Below, piece after piece: positions 1-14,531 of a stretch of DNA of 64,000 nt; position 1 is the first letter of the stretch; each line of letters starts with the position of its first letter. Made by a program: the position numbers and the translations under genes. The stretch is taken from NCBI GenBank assembly GCA_011037195.1, contig JAAEAF010000394.1, positions 52,501-116,500 on the forward strand, written 5' to 3'. A model generated the notes under the pieces. That model saw nothing but the letters and a program-made list of their open reading frames with translations. It ran no database searches and was not told the DNA's origin. Source of the stretch: Triatoma infestans. Lineage: Eukaryota > Arthropoda > Insecta > Hemiptera > Reduviidae.

Positions 1-275
1 TGCGGGAGCGGTAGGGTTATGCTAACCTCTAAAGCGCTATTTTAGTTGATTATACAATTCTATCATCTAAACAAAATTAATTAGAAACAAATAGATTGCT
101 AAAATTCCAAGTAGTAAACCGGATGTGCGTTTTTACAGTTTTCGCGAGTTTGCCCATAAAAACACCGAAATTTCATTAAAGTTGATATACTAACTGGAAT
201 TTGTCATTTACAATTTTGTAAACTGCAGTAAGAGAAAGTTGTGCGAGTATTCCACACCAGATTTTCTGAAATTTC
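1..275 (+). repeat. Helentron-like repeat (family H), 3' part
   Basis: Ends with the family's typical terminus: AGTAAGAGAAAGT, then a GTGTGA...TCACACC-like hairpin (here mutated) and CAGATTTT at about 230-275. The body has the usual stretches, such as a variant of CCGGAAGTGCG at about 119. The element is cut by the left edge of the window. Confidence 0.75.
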
Positions 276-646
276 GGATTTTATTTTTCATTTTATTTAC
301 TAAACTAACGGCAGAGTCAAGAACAATTATTATGTATATATATTTGTTTATACGTTTATACTTCTTTTCCTTATTTTAAAACTACATTAAGAAATCATAA
401 AATTAGAAATTATGGAATTTAAATTTACCGGTCTACACAAGGTGATTTTTCAGTCCCTACTATTCAAGTAATATAAGAACCAACCGGGATGCCGGGACGC
501 GCAAGTCTGTTTAGATGAAGGTTACACTAGTGTTACATCAGTATTTGGACTGTATGTTATGTTCTTTATCAGTGATTATGGCCAGTTTGCTGAAGGAACC
601 ATGATGTAGATTAAATTAAAAAGAAAAAAAAAAGATCAACTTCATC
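276..646 (+). other. upstream region of highwire
   Basis: AT-rich DNA between a repeat and the first coding exon. It should hold 5' UTR and perhaps a promoter, but I recognise no core promoter element with confidence. A minimal upstream ORF (ATG ATG TAG) lies at 601-609 and an A-rich run at 617-633, just before the start codon. Confidence 0.4.
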
Positions 647-714
647 ATGTTTCCAGAACCGGATGAACTTGCCATTCATTTTTATGAATTGTTCAGAGTT
701 CATCCAGAATTAAA
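647..714 (+). CDS. hiw: highwire exon 1 (start codon)
   Basis: Encodes 22 residues beginning MFPEPDELAIHFYELF, plus two bases. Donor is AAA|GTAAGT. In-frame stop at 617-619 supports this ATG. The two left-over bases join exon 2 at 2281 to keep the frame open, whereas the closer-looking acceptor before ATAGAA would create a stop. First exon of this kind is poorly conserved, so moderate confidence. Confidence 0.72.
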
Positions 715-3700
715 GTAAGTGATTGTTATTTATTCATTTTTGTTTTTAAATAAGGATTGACAACAAAATCAATAAATTCATGAACTTTATTTATGTAGAC
801 TGCTTCTTACCTACAGTACATGTTGATTTAATCTGAAATATATTAAATTTATTTATAAAATGTATTTTATTCTAATTAGGCCAATCGTGAACAAGTTATT
901 TTTATCTTGTGTAAACGTATGTATACTTATAACAACATTTAAGTTCAATTTTTCTTGAATATCAAAAAAACAACAAAAAGTTGTTAATAATATATTTATA
1001 AAAACACTGATAAGGCAATCGAATCGACGAAATTATCGACTTCTTTGGCTGTGTATTAAAGCTTCTTTTTTTTGTACTACTAACCTAGTAGAAAATATTT
1101 GTTCGAATAGTAATTTCATTTTGGAAATAATGATATAATTTTTAAAGCCCTAAATTATGCTTTTCGCTTTGAAATCTTTCTGCATCTTTAGACTAGAAGC
1201 TATGACATTCAAAATAGCAAACAAAGACAAGCTCCAAATACAGTTTAATTAATTATTTATTTGTCTTCGAGAATTTATGCTTATTGGGGTAGCAATAATT
1301 TAAGAACATTGGGGTAGCTTCTGATGACTCATAATCACCCCTTTCCACAGATCTTTTCTCATGGGAAAACGAACTACTATATTTTAAATAACAACGTTTG
1401 CAGCAACGAAAAAACAGCAATTATTAAACTTAAATTATAATAAGAATTACTTTTGAAATAAATTATTCATTGAATTTTCTGAGTACTTTTTCAGAATTAA
1501 TGCCAGTTTTAATATTGAACATTGTTTATTTTTCGCTAGAATTTTTTTCGGGATCACATTTTCAAAATATTTGTAAATTGCTGGTATGCAAATTTGATTA
1601 TTGATTGTTATTTTTTTGTGAGGCGCCTCTTCAGTCAGCAATAATTGAACAATAGCGTTATTATTTTGTTTTTGTTTTCTGTTAAGGAGAAAGATAGGAT
1701 GGAAAAAACATAAAAAGAATAAATCTTCTAAACATTTTCAAAATATTTGTAAATTGCTGGTATACATTCAAGTATGCAAATTTGATTATTGATTGTTATT
1801 TTTTTGTGAGACTCCTCTTCAGTCAGCAATAATTGAACAATAGTGTTATTATTATTATTATTTTGTTTCTGTTAAGGAAAAAGATAGAATGGAAAAAACA
1901 TAAAAAGAATAAATCTTCAAAAGGAAAAGAAAACAGAAAACCTAAGGTAGTACATCTTTTTGAAATTTAAATTTTAATATTTAGTATCTAGAATAGATTT
2001 TGATTATAAAGTTAATGTTCATTACTTCTTAAGATAATTTTTTTTATATGATTGCAATATTGTGCAATACTTTATTATTTGAATTATTTCTATGTTTACT
2101 GATATAATACCATTCATTTCAATATAGTAACTTGAATATACAATCTTCAGCATAGGATCTTTTTTTTCTGAATTTCAGATAACTGAAATGAAATTATGTT
2201 AAATAGAATTTTAATTTTGAATAGAATTGTAATTTTAAATAGAATTTGTTTATACATAAACCATCATCAGTTTTTAACAGTGTGTTTTACTTTGAACAGA
2301 TAGAAATTGTTGGTGAGGTACCACCGGAAATAGAAGTGGCCGGCAATGCTTCCAGCTTCGCCGTATTTTCTACGGTCAGGTTGGCCGTATTGGAACGATG
2401 GATGAAAGAAGCAAACGAACTATATTTAACATCATCAGGCAGTGCTCCTCCACAGTCGGCCTCCAATTCAGACAGTGAAGATGAAAATTCACATCCAGCA
2501 CCTGCACCAGCCAGGATACCAAAGGTTTTTTTGAAATGTAGTTTTGAAAAAAAAAACTTTCATTTGCCAATAACTGTTTGACATATTGTAAATACCAGTC
2601 ACAAATGATTTTCCAATCAAAATTGACCTGCTGGTGACTGGATAGTAAAATGGTTTGTATGTGTTAATTTAGGTTTGAGTTGATCTCTTTGCACATATGA
2701 GTGGGTTGGCTGCCAAGTGATGTAAGTCACAAAAATTGAAAAACGGATTCACACATTACTAGATACAGTTCTTCGAATCCGACAAGTTGCGAGGGTCTTA
2801 GTTCAATAGTCCGCTTACAGATAGGTCTGAATGTAATTACACTGAACGAAACTGCTAAGCGCCTTGGCAATCAAGTGGTGTTAAGTCCATTTTTCAGTAT
2901 TTGTAACTTACACCACTCGACAGCCAACCCGCCATATAACAGCTAAAATTGGACCATCTGAAGTCAAGTATTTTGAGATTTATCGTTAATTAATTTTTGA
3001 AGAAAAGTCAGATGTTTTGAAAAGCCAATAACCTGGCCAGAAGTTTAGCCGCTTTACCTTGAATAACCCTAGATGTGAATCTGAGATACCTGTCCACTTT
3101 AATCTATGTGTCCTTTGATCGCTGACGACTTCACTGTATCTCTAAGGCCGTTATAAATCCCGTTGGAAAGCCTTTGGCAGAATAGAAAAATGCTTACTAA
3201 TCGTTAAACTAATTTGAGATATATTTCAATCACTATATTTAGAGAGGTTATGGAGTAGGTCACCGTCAAAGGGTTAATGGAGGAAAGTAATGACGTTATT
3301 TGCTGTTTCTCTGATGGCTTAGTTATGTTCTGCAGACAGATTAGAACTGCTCTGCCTGGAGCAGGAGTTTGGTTACAGTGACTGAACAAAGGAAGATCTA
3401 GGGCTTTAGTGGTGGGCCACTGTTTTCCAGGTTGAGATGATTGTTATCATTGAATGCTACTGTAATGGTGGAAGAATGGGGAGGGAGAAGTTGAAGTGGT
3501 GAGGATATTTTTTGATAGTCAAGTTACACTAATGGCTATGAATAAGCCGTGCTGGAGCTCTAAAGTGGGTGGATGTATGGGAATACTTAATGATCTCGTT
3601 TATAGGAGCAGAGTGGAGCTTTTCTGGATACCCGGACATGCGGTTATAGAGGCAGCGGACGAGTTGGCTATGGTGGGATCCTCACTACCGTTGTGTGGCG

Positions 3701-6700
3701 CCGAGCCAGCAGTAGCCGTCACCAGGCAAACGTTTGCAACAGGAAGTCAAACAGTGGAGGTAGGGAACTGGAGAGAAACGGAAGTTTCTCTTCAAGCATC
3801 CCTTCCTGAGTAGGATACATTTGAGAGTCGTGGTAGAAGTATTAATTAGATACTTTTAGGTAGGCATTCCTTTGTTACACCAGATAAGCGGGGCGTCTAA
3901 TCCTTTGTGTCAGAATTGTGACGAGGGAGTCAGGGAAACGGTTACACTACCTTTACCTAGGTCACTATCCCCGTTTGACTAATACAAGATTCCGCATATT
4001 TGGGAGAGCAACACTCTCAAGGGAATGCCTGTGGGAGTTGGAGATTAAAGATATTGCACTCAGTCTGGTAGATTGCGGGGGGGAGGCTTCTTAGGAGCGT
4101 GTTTTTTGTGGAGGATATGAGCCATACAGGCTTAAGTCGCGTGCCTTCGGACACACATTTATGATAATAATCAGTAAATCTGTTTTTTTCCCGCTAGATT
4201 TCTGGATGTTCTTAGCATTATAAATTGGATTTAACAAAGTTTATTATATGTGATTCTTTATCCTTTCATGTTCAGATTGTAGGCGTGGGTCTAAGAAGTG
4301 TATTTGAACTTATCCGAGAAAGTCGCACATCGCAACCAGCACTATGTAGTAAAGCATTAAGCGCTCTACTCGATGTTGTCCAAGGACATCAACCGGAAGG
4401 ACTTAAACTGGAACCGGCAGAAGTGATTGGTAATATGTCCAACTTTCAGTTAAAAAAAATAAAAAAATTGTTAATCAGAACTAAAAAAGTAAAAATAAAT
4501 AGCAAAGCACTAAACTTGTTAATTCAATTTTTAGAACCATTACTTGAATTATTACTTGAATTGGCAACCATGGCTCCAGAAACTGGCAGTGAAGCGTCAC
4601 ATTTAAAAGCTGTCGCCTGTTCTTGTTTGATCGCTTTGGTGATCGCCCGTGGGGATGCTGGGAGATTATTAAGCGCTTTGGCCGCTCTACTGATGTGTCC
4701 TCAAGCACTTGCTCAACAAAGTATTCATGTAAGTCTTATTGATGGTTTGAATTAAACAAAAAAGAAAACGAAGAGTGGTTTTAACACAAGAGAAGTGGCT
4801 ATAAAAAATCAGAACTAGAAGAACCAAGTGGTTCCTTTTTGTGTCAGTTTTGTAGACATATATTTAAAGTCGACTTTAAAGTTTACTATGTGGGTTACTG
4901 GAGGAGGTTTCTGGAAATATGAGTACACTGAATCCAAGTAGTTGTACACTTCATTTACTACTTCAAGGGCTATTGTATTTTGTGTATGTTGAAAGATCGG
5001 ATTTGTAATTAGGCCAGAAATCTCATATCCCTTGAGAAATTGTTAGTGCAATTTCTCTTCAAGGAATAATACAAAAGTTAACATTTTTTGTATTTTTTTC
5101 TTCATCTTAAAATTGAATCGATCGCAATCTTTCTATTCGTAAAAGTATAAGAAATGATTAAACGTAATTAATACAAGGATATTGTTTTTCTCCCAGATGC
5201 CGAGCATATTGGGTGCTCTACAGAAAAGTGTTTTGGGCGTAATGCTTGGTAAAACCGTAGCTCCTGATTGGATAACACATGGTGTTCCCAAATCAGCACT
5301 GTTATCTTCACATCATATTCTTAATCAAAGTAAGTTTACAGTTAATAAGCTGCTTTACCTCACTTTTACACATAGTTTAAATGAATAACACTTCATATAC
5401 GCTCATTTCTCTGTTCCAGATTTGTACGATGGTGACGCAAGAGGTGGGGAAAAATCATTAGCTAGTGATGGGCGTTTTCTCTACATACATTCCAGTCGAG
5501 GTCTATTCAAAATGGGTTCAGGTTATGGCGGTACTATTAAAGCGCATATTTACGCTCATAAACCCGATTTTTTTCCAAATAAAAATGGTTGGCTAGGTTT
5601 GGCACAGGTTAGCTAGTTTGGTAACTGATCATATTTTTTGTTGTTGTAAATAACTAATAAATTTTCTAACATGAACAATATTTCTTCAATTTTCTAGGAT
5701 AAGCTGTATTTCCGTCTCAACAGGTCTGGTACTGATAGAGGAGAACTGATGGTTGTTGATAGGGAAACACTTGAAGTGAAAGAAATTGGAAGAATCGACA
5801 TTCCTGGGGTTATGTTTTCGGATGGTGAAAGCCTGGGAATTGTTACCCCTACAAAAGAGGTCAGTCCAGCTTTATGAGTTTTAAGTTACATTATTTCTGG
5901 GGTCAAAGATAATGAATTGTATGAGTCGTTAATCGGGATCCTCGCATTGTAGACTTAAGTTCTCTTAAACCTAAGCTCACCATATATTTGTCGCTATGAA
6001 CCATCATGTTATTGCTTTATTACAAGTTCCCGTCGTATTGTAAAAATATAATTTTGTCCAGATTTTAATATAACCTAAAATGCTTTAAATAGGCCAATTA
6101 GATAAGATGTAAACAATTGCAAATCAACACTCGATCAAGAAAAGTTACATAAGGGAAATTAGGAAGAGAATAAATATTGGTAACACTGCGTTGCTAGGCT
6201 CTGCAGAACTGGTAACTAGTAATGTATTATAGTATTAGTTTTTATTCTTTGCTCTATCTGAGAAGAGAGTTTAAGAATTCGTTGCAATGTGTGAACAGTA
6301 TGTATGTTTTTAGTAATATTATTATCAGTAATGGGTGCCCAAGGCGCGGGACCATAGCCAATGGGGCTCATCCTCCCACAAAAGAAACGCGCTCCTAAAA
6401 AGCCTCCTCCAGTAATCTACCGGTCTGACTACAATATCCTAAGATATCTTTAATTTCTAACTTCCCCAAGCATTCACTTGAGAGTATTGCCTTCTCAAAT
6501 ATGTGAAATCTCTATTAATGAAACGGAACCGCTGACATAGGTAGTGGTACACCGTTTCTCTGACTCCCTCCTCACAATTCTGACACAAAGGACTAGATTT
6601 CCTACCTAATTTGTGTAAATGCCTGGCTACCCAACACGACTCTCATTTGTATCCTATTCAGGGAGAGGAGAGATACTTCAAGCCCCCCCCCCCCGTCTTA

Positions 6701-8105
6701 TAGCTTTTATAATCTCAGTTTTGGTTTCTTTGTTGCAAAATTGCTTGGTAACGGCTCGGAGATTTTAATAATCAAACTAGTTAGTTTTGTTTCTTTCCGA
6801 AGTACGGCGGTAGTGTAAAAACTTACACTGAAGAAAGCATAACTCTGGAAAGTCCTCTCAGGACTGAAGTAAGCTAATAAGACCAGTCTGGGAGGCTATT
6901 TGTGGTTGTACAAGATCTGAAGTGTGCATCAGTCTGTGTAAAAATAGGTTTCGGCATGCTGACGGGTTCCTCAGAGGACACGTAAAGAAGCTCGACCTAG
7001 AAAACGATAGCATCTGCAGATCAAAAAGATTTCAGTATCGAAGACCTCCTAACGGTGATGGATCATCCAGAGAAAATTTGGTAGCCTGGGTAAGATATAC
7101 CAGGTGTTGGAACAAAATGTACCCTTTCTTAGAATCTTCCAGGATCCCAAGATTTCTCAGAGATCTTAATCTGGAAGGAGTGCTGTAGGTGAGTGTACAA
7201 TAGACCTCTAAATAAGTGGGGTAATACAGTGGATCTCTTTTGGTCGCAATGCATTGTACCTAAAAAAACCTGGTGTGAAACACTCACACAACTTTCTCTT
7301 ACTCCAGTTTTCAAAATTGAAATTGACAAATTTTATATTTAGTCTATCATATTTAATGAAATTCGTCGGAGTTCATAGAAATTTGTCGAAAACTGAAAAA
7401 CTGTTCCGTAAAAGCGCGCTTCCGGTTTACTAATTTTCTTGAAACTGGGAATTTTGGCCATCTATTTATTTCTAATTAATTTTGTTTCGATGATGGAATT
7501 GTATAATCGACTATGATAATACTTTAGAGAAAAACATAACCCCACCCCTCTCCCAAAAGGCCCCTTAAATAACATTATCAGGAGAAATGCTTCAAATAAA
7601 AGTAGCTCTTTATATGTTAAGCACACATTTCTACCTTAAAGAAAATCGTTGGAGCCGTGATCGAGAAAATATCAGAAAACTGAAAAATACATTTCAGTAA
7701 AAACGCACTTCTGGTCAACCGATTTTTTCAAACTCGAAATTTCAACAACATATTTAATTCTAATTAATATTATTTAGATGACAGAATTGTAAAGTAAACT
7801 AAAATAGCACTTTAGAGGAAAACCTAACACCATCCCTCCCCAAAACTGCCCTTAAATGAATTTTTCCTGTGAAATGTTTCAAATAAAAGTTTTAGCTCTT
7901 TGTATGTGTAGTTGACATACCAAGTTTGAAGAAAATAGTCGGGGCCATTTTTGAGAAAATCGCAAAAAAGTATAAAAAAAAAACTAGTAAAGAGATACTT
8001 CCGGCTGATATGATAACATACTGTCAGATCCCATGGTGATACCTAAACGAAATATCAAGTTTCAACTTTCTAAGGTTTCTCGTTTTTGAGTTACACTGTT
8101 TATAT

Positions 8106-8161
<56 letters not shown>

Positions 8162-11100
8162 TCACTCACATTTGCTGAAAAGTCACCTTTTTGGACTCAG
8201 GGGACCTCATAACGGAAATTTCCGGTGAAAACTCGATATCGAAAATTTGACATGATTACAAGACTTGCTCTACTAGGAGTAAGAGAAAGTCAAAAAGAAG
8301 AATGATATTGTCTGAGCAATATGCCTTACAGTTCTTCTTTACATCGGCTTTGTTTTCAAAGTTACATTGCATTGTAAACACTATTATTTTTATTTGAGCT
8401 GCGCGGCTATGTTGAATGGAGCAAGATGAAGTGCCAAAGAAAATTCCGGAAGGAGAAGTGGGCAAACAAGAAAGATCGGCAGACCGAAGCTCAGATGGAT
8501 GGATGGAGCTGCCAACGATGCGAGAAATCTCCTAGGCACTCCAACTAGAAAGCAGCTGCAACCCATAAAGACAGCTAGAATAGACTCCTCGAGGAGGATA
8601 GGACCCACCAAGGGTTGTAGCTCCATGGAGATAGATTATTTTTATTTAAAATGACACACTTATTATTAATTTTTCTCTTCTTGCCCTATTTTTTGATATG
8701 GACTTATGGCCAGCCTGCTTTAAGCATGAAAATTTTATGGGATAGAGGATTGACTCTTTAATTCTGGCGGTGGTGCATTTTGGAACTGTGTTTATTTTAT
8801 TTTCGTAAGTCTAGCATTTTAATTCTCACTGTTCTATTTTTCAGGATGGTTTCGTAGTTCGTAGTGTCAATCCAGACGCTTCACCTATGAACTATGTCAG
8901 TGAATTGCCATTGAAATTGGCCAGAAAGTGTGTTGTTGCTTTCGGTTATGCTGCATTCGATGAGGATACATCGTTACATAATCTAAATACCGGTGTAGAC
9001 GAGGAAACCGCTGCTGTAGTGTCTGGCAAAGAGTTTTCTTTAGTGAGAACAACAACTGGGAAGGTACCTTTCTTTAGTTGGAAAAGCTGAAATTTATTTA
9101 GTGTTGTCTGCGATGACAGGTCTTATCTTTTTCTTTTTTTCAGGTTCTGTACAGTGGAAAACCAAGCAGTCTTGGATTGAAACAAGGAGGCGGCGGTGCC
9201 GGAGTTAAAGGTGGAAGTAGCCGGTGGTCCGAACTAGTTATTCCTAAAGGTCCGAAGATTGTTCAAGTGTGTGCAGGACATGACGGACTGCATGCTATTC
9301 TTGTGGCAGAAGATGGAAGCATCTATTTCACTGGAACAGCCAGACGTGGCGAAGATGGAGATCATAGTTAGTTTATTACTTTCTCGTACTCCTATTTTTT
9401 TGTTTTGGATGGCGTGAGAAGGAAGAAGATTAAACGGTCAGCCGGTTTAATGTATTTCTTAAAATTTTTTTAATAACGTTCAGTTTTTTCATAACAAATA
9501 TCCCAACTAGAGCACTCAATTCTTCCAACAAAGAAGAATCAATTCTTCTTTTATTTTCTCTTATTGCTATAAGAATAAGTATTGGATCGTGTTATCAGAA
9601 GTTAAATTTCATCGGGAATAAATGTTTTGCTGTCGAGTACAAAAAAAAATGTTTTAGCGAATTTTTCGCATGTAAACAAACAAAATATTTCAAAAATCCC
9701 AGGAAGCTCAAACTTGGCATTCTGATTAGAACATAGGAACATAACATGAATGTTTCGGTAAAAATTTAACAATCAGAAGTGAGACTTTACTGAAGGTTTA
9801 TTTTTTTTTCAGTTTCCACCATTTCAGGAAATCACGTCAAGCAGTGTCATTAAACTGTCCAGTAAAATGTTATTTTATTGTGAAGCGGTTGCACAAAATA
9901 GAGCTGAATATCGGAAGCTCATTGAGGAGACCAGGACCCACCACCGGTTGTAGCACCATTTAGATAGATAGATAAAGTGTTATTTCAAAATGCCGTACGG
10001 TTATACTCATTAATTTAGAGGAAAATTAAATATTATTATTATTATGTCATTATTTACAAATAACTATAAACAATATACAATGTTTACAATAATACAAGCA
10101 TCAAGAGACTCTCATGGTCTTCGACCGTCTGAGGAGTTGCATAATCTACGTACAAAAAAACATAATTATTAAATTATTGTTAGCTGATTTTATTAATCGT
10201 TTATTAAATTTGAATCATTTACGATAGAATATCTATAGCGCCAAGCATGTTTACAGAAATCAACTAGACAAAGCCAATCTTTACCATTTATATATTGTAT
10301 AAATTCTGCAACAGTCAAAGTTAGTTTATTAAAAAATCTCATCCTAAAAATTTCCAACATAGGGCACTCAGATATAAATTGAAAAGTATCCACGATCTGG
10401 TTACAACTACATAATGAACAAATTTTAACAGTTTTTGCGTAAGAGTATTTATTTAAGTACAATAGCTCTCCTCTTATCTTGAATATCCACTTAACTTGTG
10501 TTGAATTCAAGAGTTGACTGTAAATATAATTATTTTTATTAAATAAAATCCAATTCCTTATAACAAAGATGTTGCTGACTATTAATATATTTTTGCCTGT
10601 AATTATTAAACATACTGTCTTTTATAATAGAAATAATATGATCAACTTTGGACTGCCTACATACTAAATTATCTAGAGGAATACCATAAAGATTACAAAT
10701 ATTTATCCATTCTTTAAACCAAAATAATTTTTTTTCCATGATCTTTTTTGTTAATAAATAAGAGTATCTGAGTGTTGGGAGATCGAGACAATGATAAATA
10801 TAATTCATGTGCAACTTAAAAGTGTGCAAAAAAATTGGATGAAGATTGGTCTCTAAGTACAATATATAATTTGGGGTATTAATTGGCAAACAAAACACTT
10901 TCTTTATAAAAAATTGTAAAAGACTCTCAATATATCATACATTGTATACCCCCAAATTTGAGCACAATAATAAACTACACTTTTAGAAATGGAATTAAAT
11001 ATTTTCAACTTGGATGAAAAATTTATATTTTTGTTTAAAATAATATTATTAAAACTATTAATTGCACACAGCCTTTGGCAGCCTGTCCTTAAAATGTGGC

Positions 11101-13069
11101 TCTAGGGTTAAAGTGGGAGTAAGCGTTACTCCCAAGTACTTATAACTTTTTACAACTTTAATTCTTTTTCCCCTAAAATATCACTTTTCATTTTTCGCAG
11201 GTCTACCTCCATTTTTGAAGACCATTACTTTAGATTTACACTAATTGACCTCCAAATTCCACTTTTGACAATAAGCATCGAGAGCCACAATCATTTTTTG
11301 AAGTGTGTACCCATTGGAAGACAAGATTACTAAGTCACCGGCACATGCTAATGATTTAATAGTTACATTATCTATCTTTATACCACCATCGCAAACAATC
11401 TTCTACATTATTTATGAATAGAGAAAAAAAAGCAGTGGCTCAATAGGCACCCCTGCCTAACTCCCATTTCCGTATTAAAACTTTTAGAAAGACCCTGCCC
11501 GCACCATACCGATGAAGTTGTTTCAAAATACATATTTCTCAACACCTTAATAAATTTAGTGGATACACCAATTTCAGAAAGCCTATAATACAAAGAATGC
11601 CGATCTATTCCATCAAACGCAGCAGAGAAATCCACGAAAAATGCAAACACCTTGCCCCGCTTGTTACTTGACATCATTTTTACTATACTCATTAAGGTAT
11701 TCACATTATCCATAGTTGAATATGTTTTTCTATAACCGGCTGAAATTCCGTAATATACTATTTTGCTCCGTCCAAACTGTAAGCCTCTCGAGTAGCAACC
11801 CACTAAACAATTTACCCACGGTATTACCAAAACTAATACCCCTATAATTTGATACAGTATTATTGCAGCCTTTCTTTTGAAGAGGAAAGATAATACTCTC
11901 TTTGAAACTTTTTGGAAATTTACAAGTTTTATATAAACTATTAAATACATGCAATAATCTACCCAAAAAATTATCCGGCGCATGTTTGAAAAATTCATAA
12001 GATATCCTGTCAGTACCAGGTGCTTTATTATTTTTGGCTTTATTTAGTACACACATTAATTCAGATTTAGTAAAAGGGGAATCAAGCAATTCGTTAATAA
12101 TATTAGGTTCAGCATATTGAATTCTAATTGACTCTAAAGGAGGATTTAACAATTTTTTGAAATAATCATTGAAATAATTAATAGGTATGCTGTTATCATA
12201 CAAAAAAAATTTATGATGAAAAAAGCGAACTTATTCCAAAAATTCTTTCGAATTATTAACAGCCTTAAACTTATCTATAGTGTTCTCTATAAAATGTTTT
12301 TCTTAATATTACATAAATCTTTATAATTTTTACTTATTTTAATATAAATATTCTTAATCATAAATGAATTTGTTTTTCTGTAAAGATTAAGTAAAGAAAA
12401 AACGCGAGAACGCATTTTTAAACATTCCCAATCAAACCAAGACTGTCTACAAATAAGAGGTTTTGATTTGAAATTAAAACCCTTCTTAGCAAAACCAACT
12501 ATTATATTTATTAAATCCTCGCAAGCAAAATTGTCTTCCAATAGGTTCACTTTTTCCTCTAATATTTTACAGTAATTGTTTTCATACTTAGGGTTCCATC
12601 TTAATTTAGGCAAAAGAGGTACACATTCGTTGACCTTTTCACCTTGAAAATTACATTTAACTGCTACAGGGAAATGATCTGAAAAAATTTCGTTACAAAT
12701 TTCAAATTTTACGATATGTGATAATAGCTCTACAGAAACAGCACAGAAGTCTATAACTGAGGAACTAAGTCCCCTTAGAAATGTGTATTCTCCCTCTAAA
12801 TCCCCAACAGTGCGGCCGAACAACACAACAAGATTGAAATCATCCAAAAGTGACAATATATTTTTACCATTCACATTAAATTAAATATTTATTCTAAATA
12901 TGTGGATTAGTCTGCAATGCTGGATAACATCTGGTATTGTATCGTCGTAGCATGCATATTTATTTTGTTCCTTACCGGTTTCGGCTTTTCATCCATCGTC
13001 AGAGTAAATCTATCCATTTCGTATAGAGAGTTCACTTCAAACTCAATGTTTTCATTTCACTCAACACTT

Positions 13070-13151
<82 letters not shown>

Positions 13152-14488
13152 GCTATAACCCAATGTGGGTCTCGGCCTCCGTCAACATTGTGCGCCATTC
13201 CTCTCTATTCAACACTTGTTGAAAACCCAAAATTCAATTTCTCCCATTGAAATTGGCCAGGAAATGTGGTGTTGCTTTCGGTAATGCTGCATTCGATGAG
13301 GATATATTGTTGCATAATCTAAATACCGGTGTAAAAATACCGGTTGAGTGAAACGAAAACATTGCGTTTGAAGTGAACTCTCGCACGGACTGGATAGATT
13401 TACACTGACGATGGATGAAAGTCCAAAACCGGTCAGGAATTAATTAAATATGTATACTACGACGGATAAAATACCAGATTTATTATAAATATTAAATTGA
13501 AGAAATTCGGTTAACCGGAAGTGAATTAGTGAAGTGAAAACGTAAAGAATAGGAATTTCAGAGTATGAGAATTTTTCGAAAACGGCTCCAAGTTTTTCGT
13601 TAAAGTTGATATAGTTACTGATGCAAATGCATACTACCTGTTTCTTCACGAATGGGGGGGGAGGATTGAATTTTGGGTTGAGACTGTTTTATTAATGACA
13701 ATTACTTGTACCGTTATCTGATTTAGGGGACTAAACATTTAGTCAACAATTCCAACATTCAAGAAAATTTTTCGATCGGAATCATGAGAATTGCTGTAAG
13801 AGAAACCATGAGATAGTTTCATAATAGATTGTTTGAGAAACATATCGAATTATTCTTTTTCATTTTTTTTTCTAATTACAGGTAAAGTTCGACGCCAGCC
13901 TAAAGCGGTAAAGCCCAAAAAGATGTTGAAAGTTGAAGGATATACGATTGTAAATGCTGCTTGTAACAATGGTACTACAGCTTTAGTTACTAAAGATGGC
14001 GAATTGCTCATGTTTGGCAAAGATACAACTCATTGTGAACCAAATACTGGTTATTATTTCATTCAATACTTTCTTTCTCGTGCTTTTCCTTTCTCATAAT
14101 TAAATTGATGTAATTTTCTTCCCCTCAGGTTTCGTATCAGATCTGAAAAATGTCCAAGTCAGCCAGGTTGCACTTGGGAAGGCTCATGCTGTGGTGGTCA
14201 CCAATAAAGGACATCTCTACACCTTTGGAATTAATAATAAAGGGCAATGTGGAAGGGAATTCACGCCCCCAGTCAAAGAAGGTTAGTCTGTTATGGACTT
14301 TTATTAATTTGAGAAAATCAGTTGCACAAAGTGGTACAATAGTATTAACTGCTGTTAACTACTTATGGACTTAAGGTAGTGTTAATAGAGGAAGTATTGT
14401 AATCTTATCAAATTTTCGATATCTAGTTTTCAACCTGAAATACACGTTTTGAGGTACCCTAAGTCCAAAAAAGTGGTTTCTAGAAAAT

Positions 14489-14531
<43 letters not shown>

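Larger units (their letters stand above)
12971..13436. mobile_element. PLE-like foldback carrying a copy of part of exon 8
   Basis: Inverted arms 12971-13064 and 13344-13436, each with CTGACGATGGATGAAA and an ACCGGT-type hammerhead-like end, pointing in opposite directions. Between the arms are a poly-T retroposon (13071-13208) and a 90-bp copy of exon 8 (13244-13333). The ribozyme cores are mutated (for example AAAACC for GAAACC in the right arm). Confidence 0.65.

Noticed and set aside
2300..2302. Acceptor before ATAGAA as the start of exon 2
   Set aside because: With exon 1's left-over AA it would read AAA TAG and stop; the acceptor at 2280 keeps the frame.
4225..4755. A single 176-residue exon
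   Set aside because: The middle 35 residues (basic, low complexity) lie between a good donor and acceptor, and splicing gives the conserved PHR sequence; retention is only a possible variant.
12917..13250. Open frames rich in Phe at 12917-13222 and 13068-13250
   Set aside because: They are translations of the T79 tail of a retroposon.
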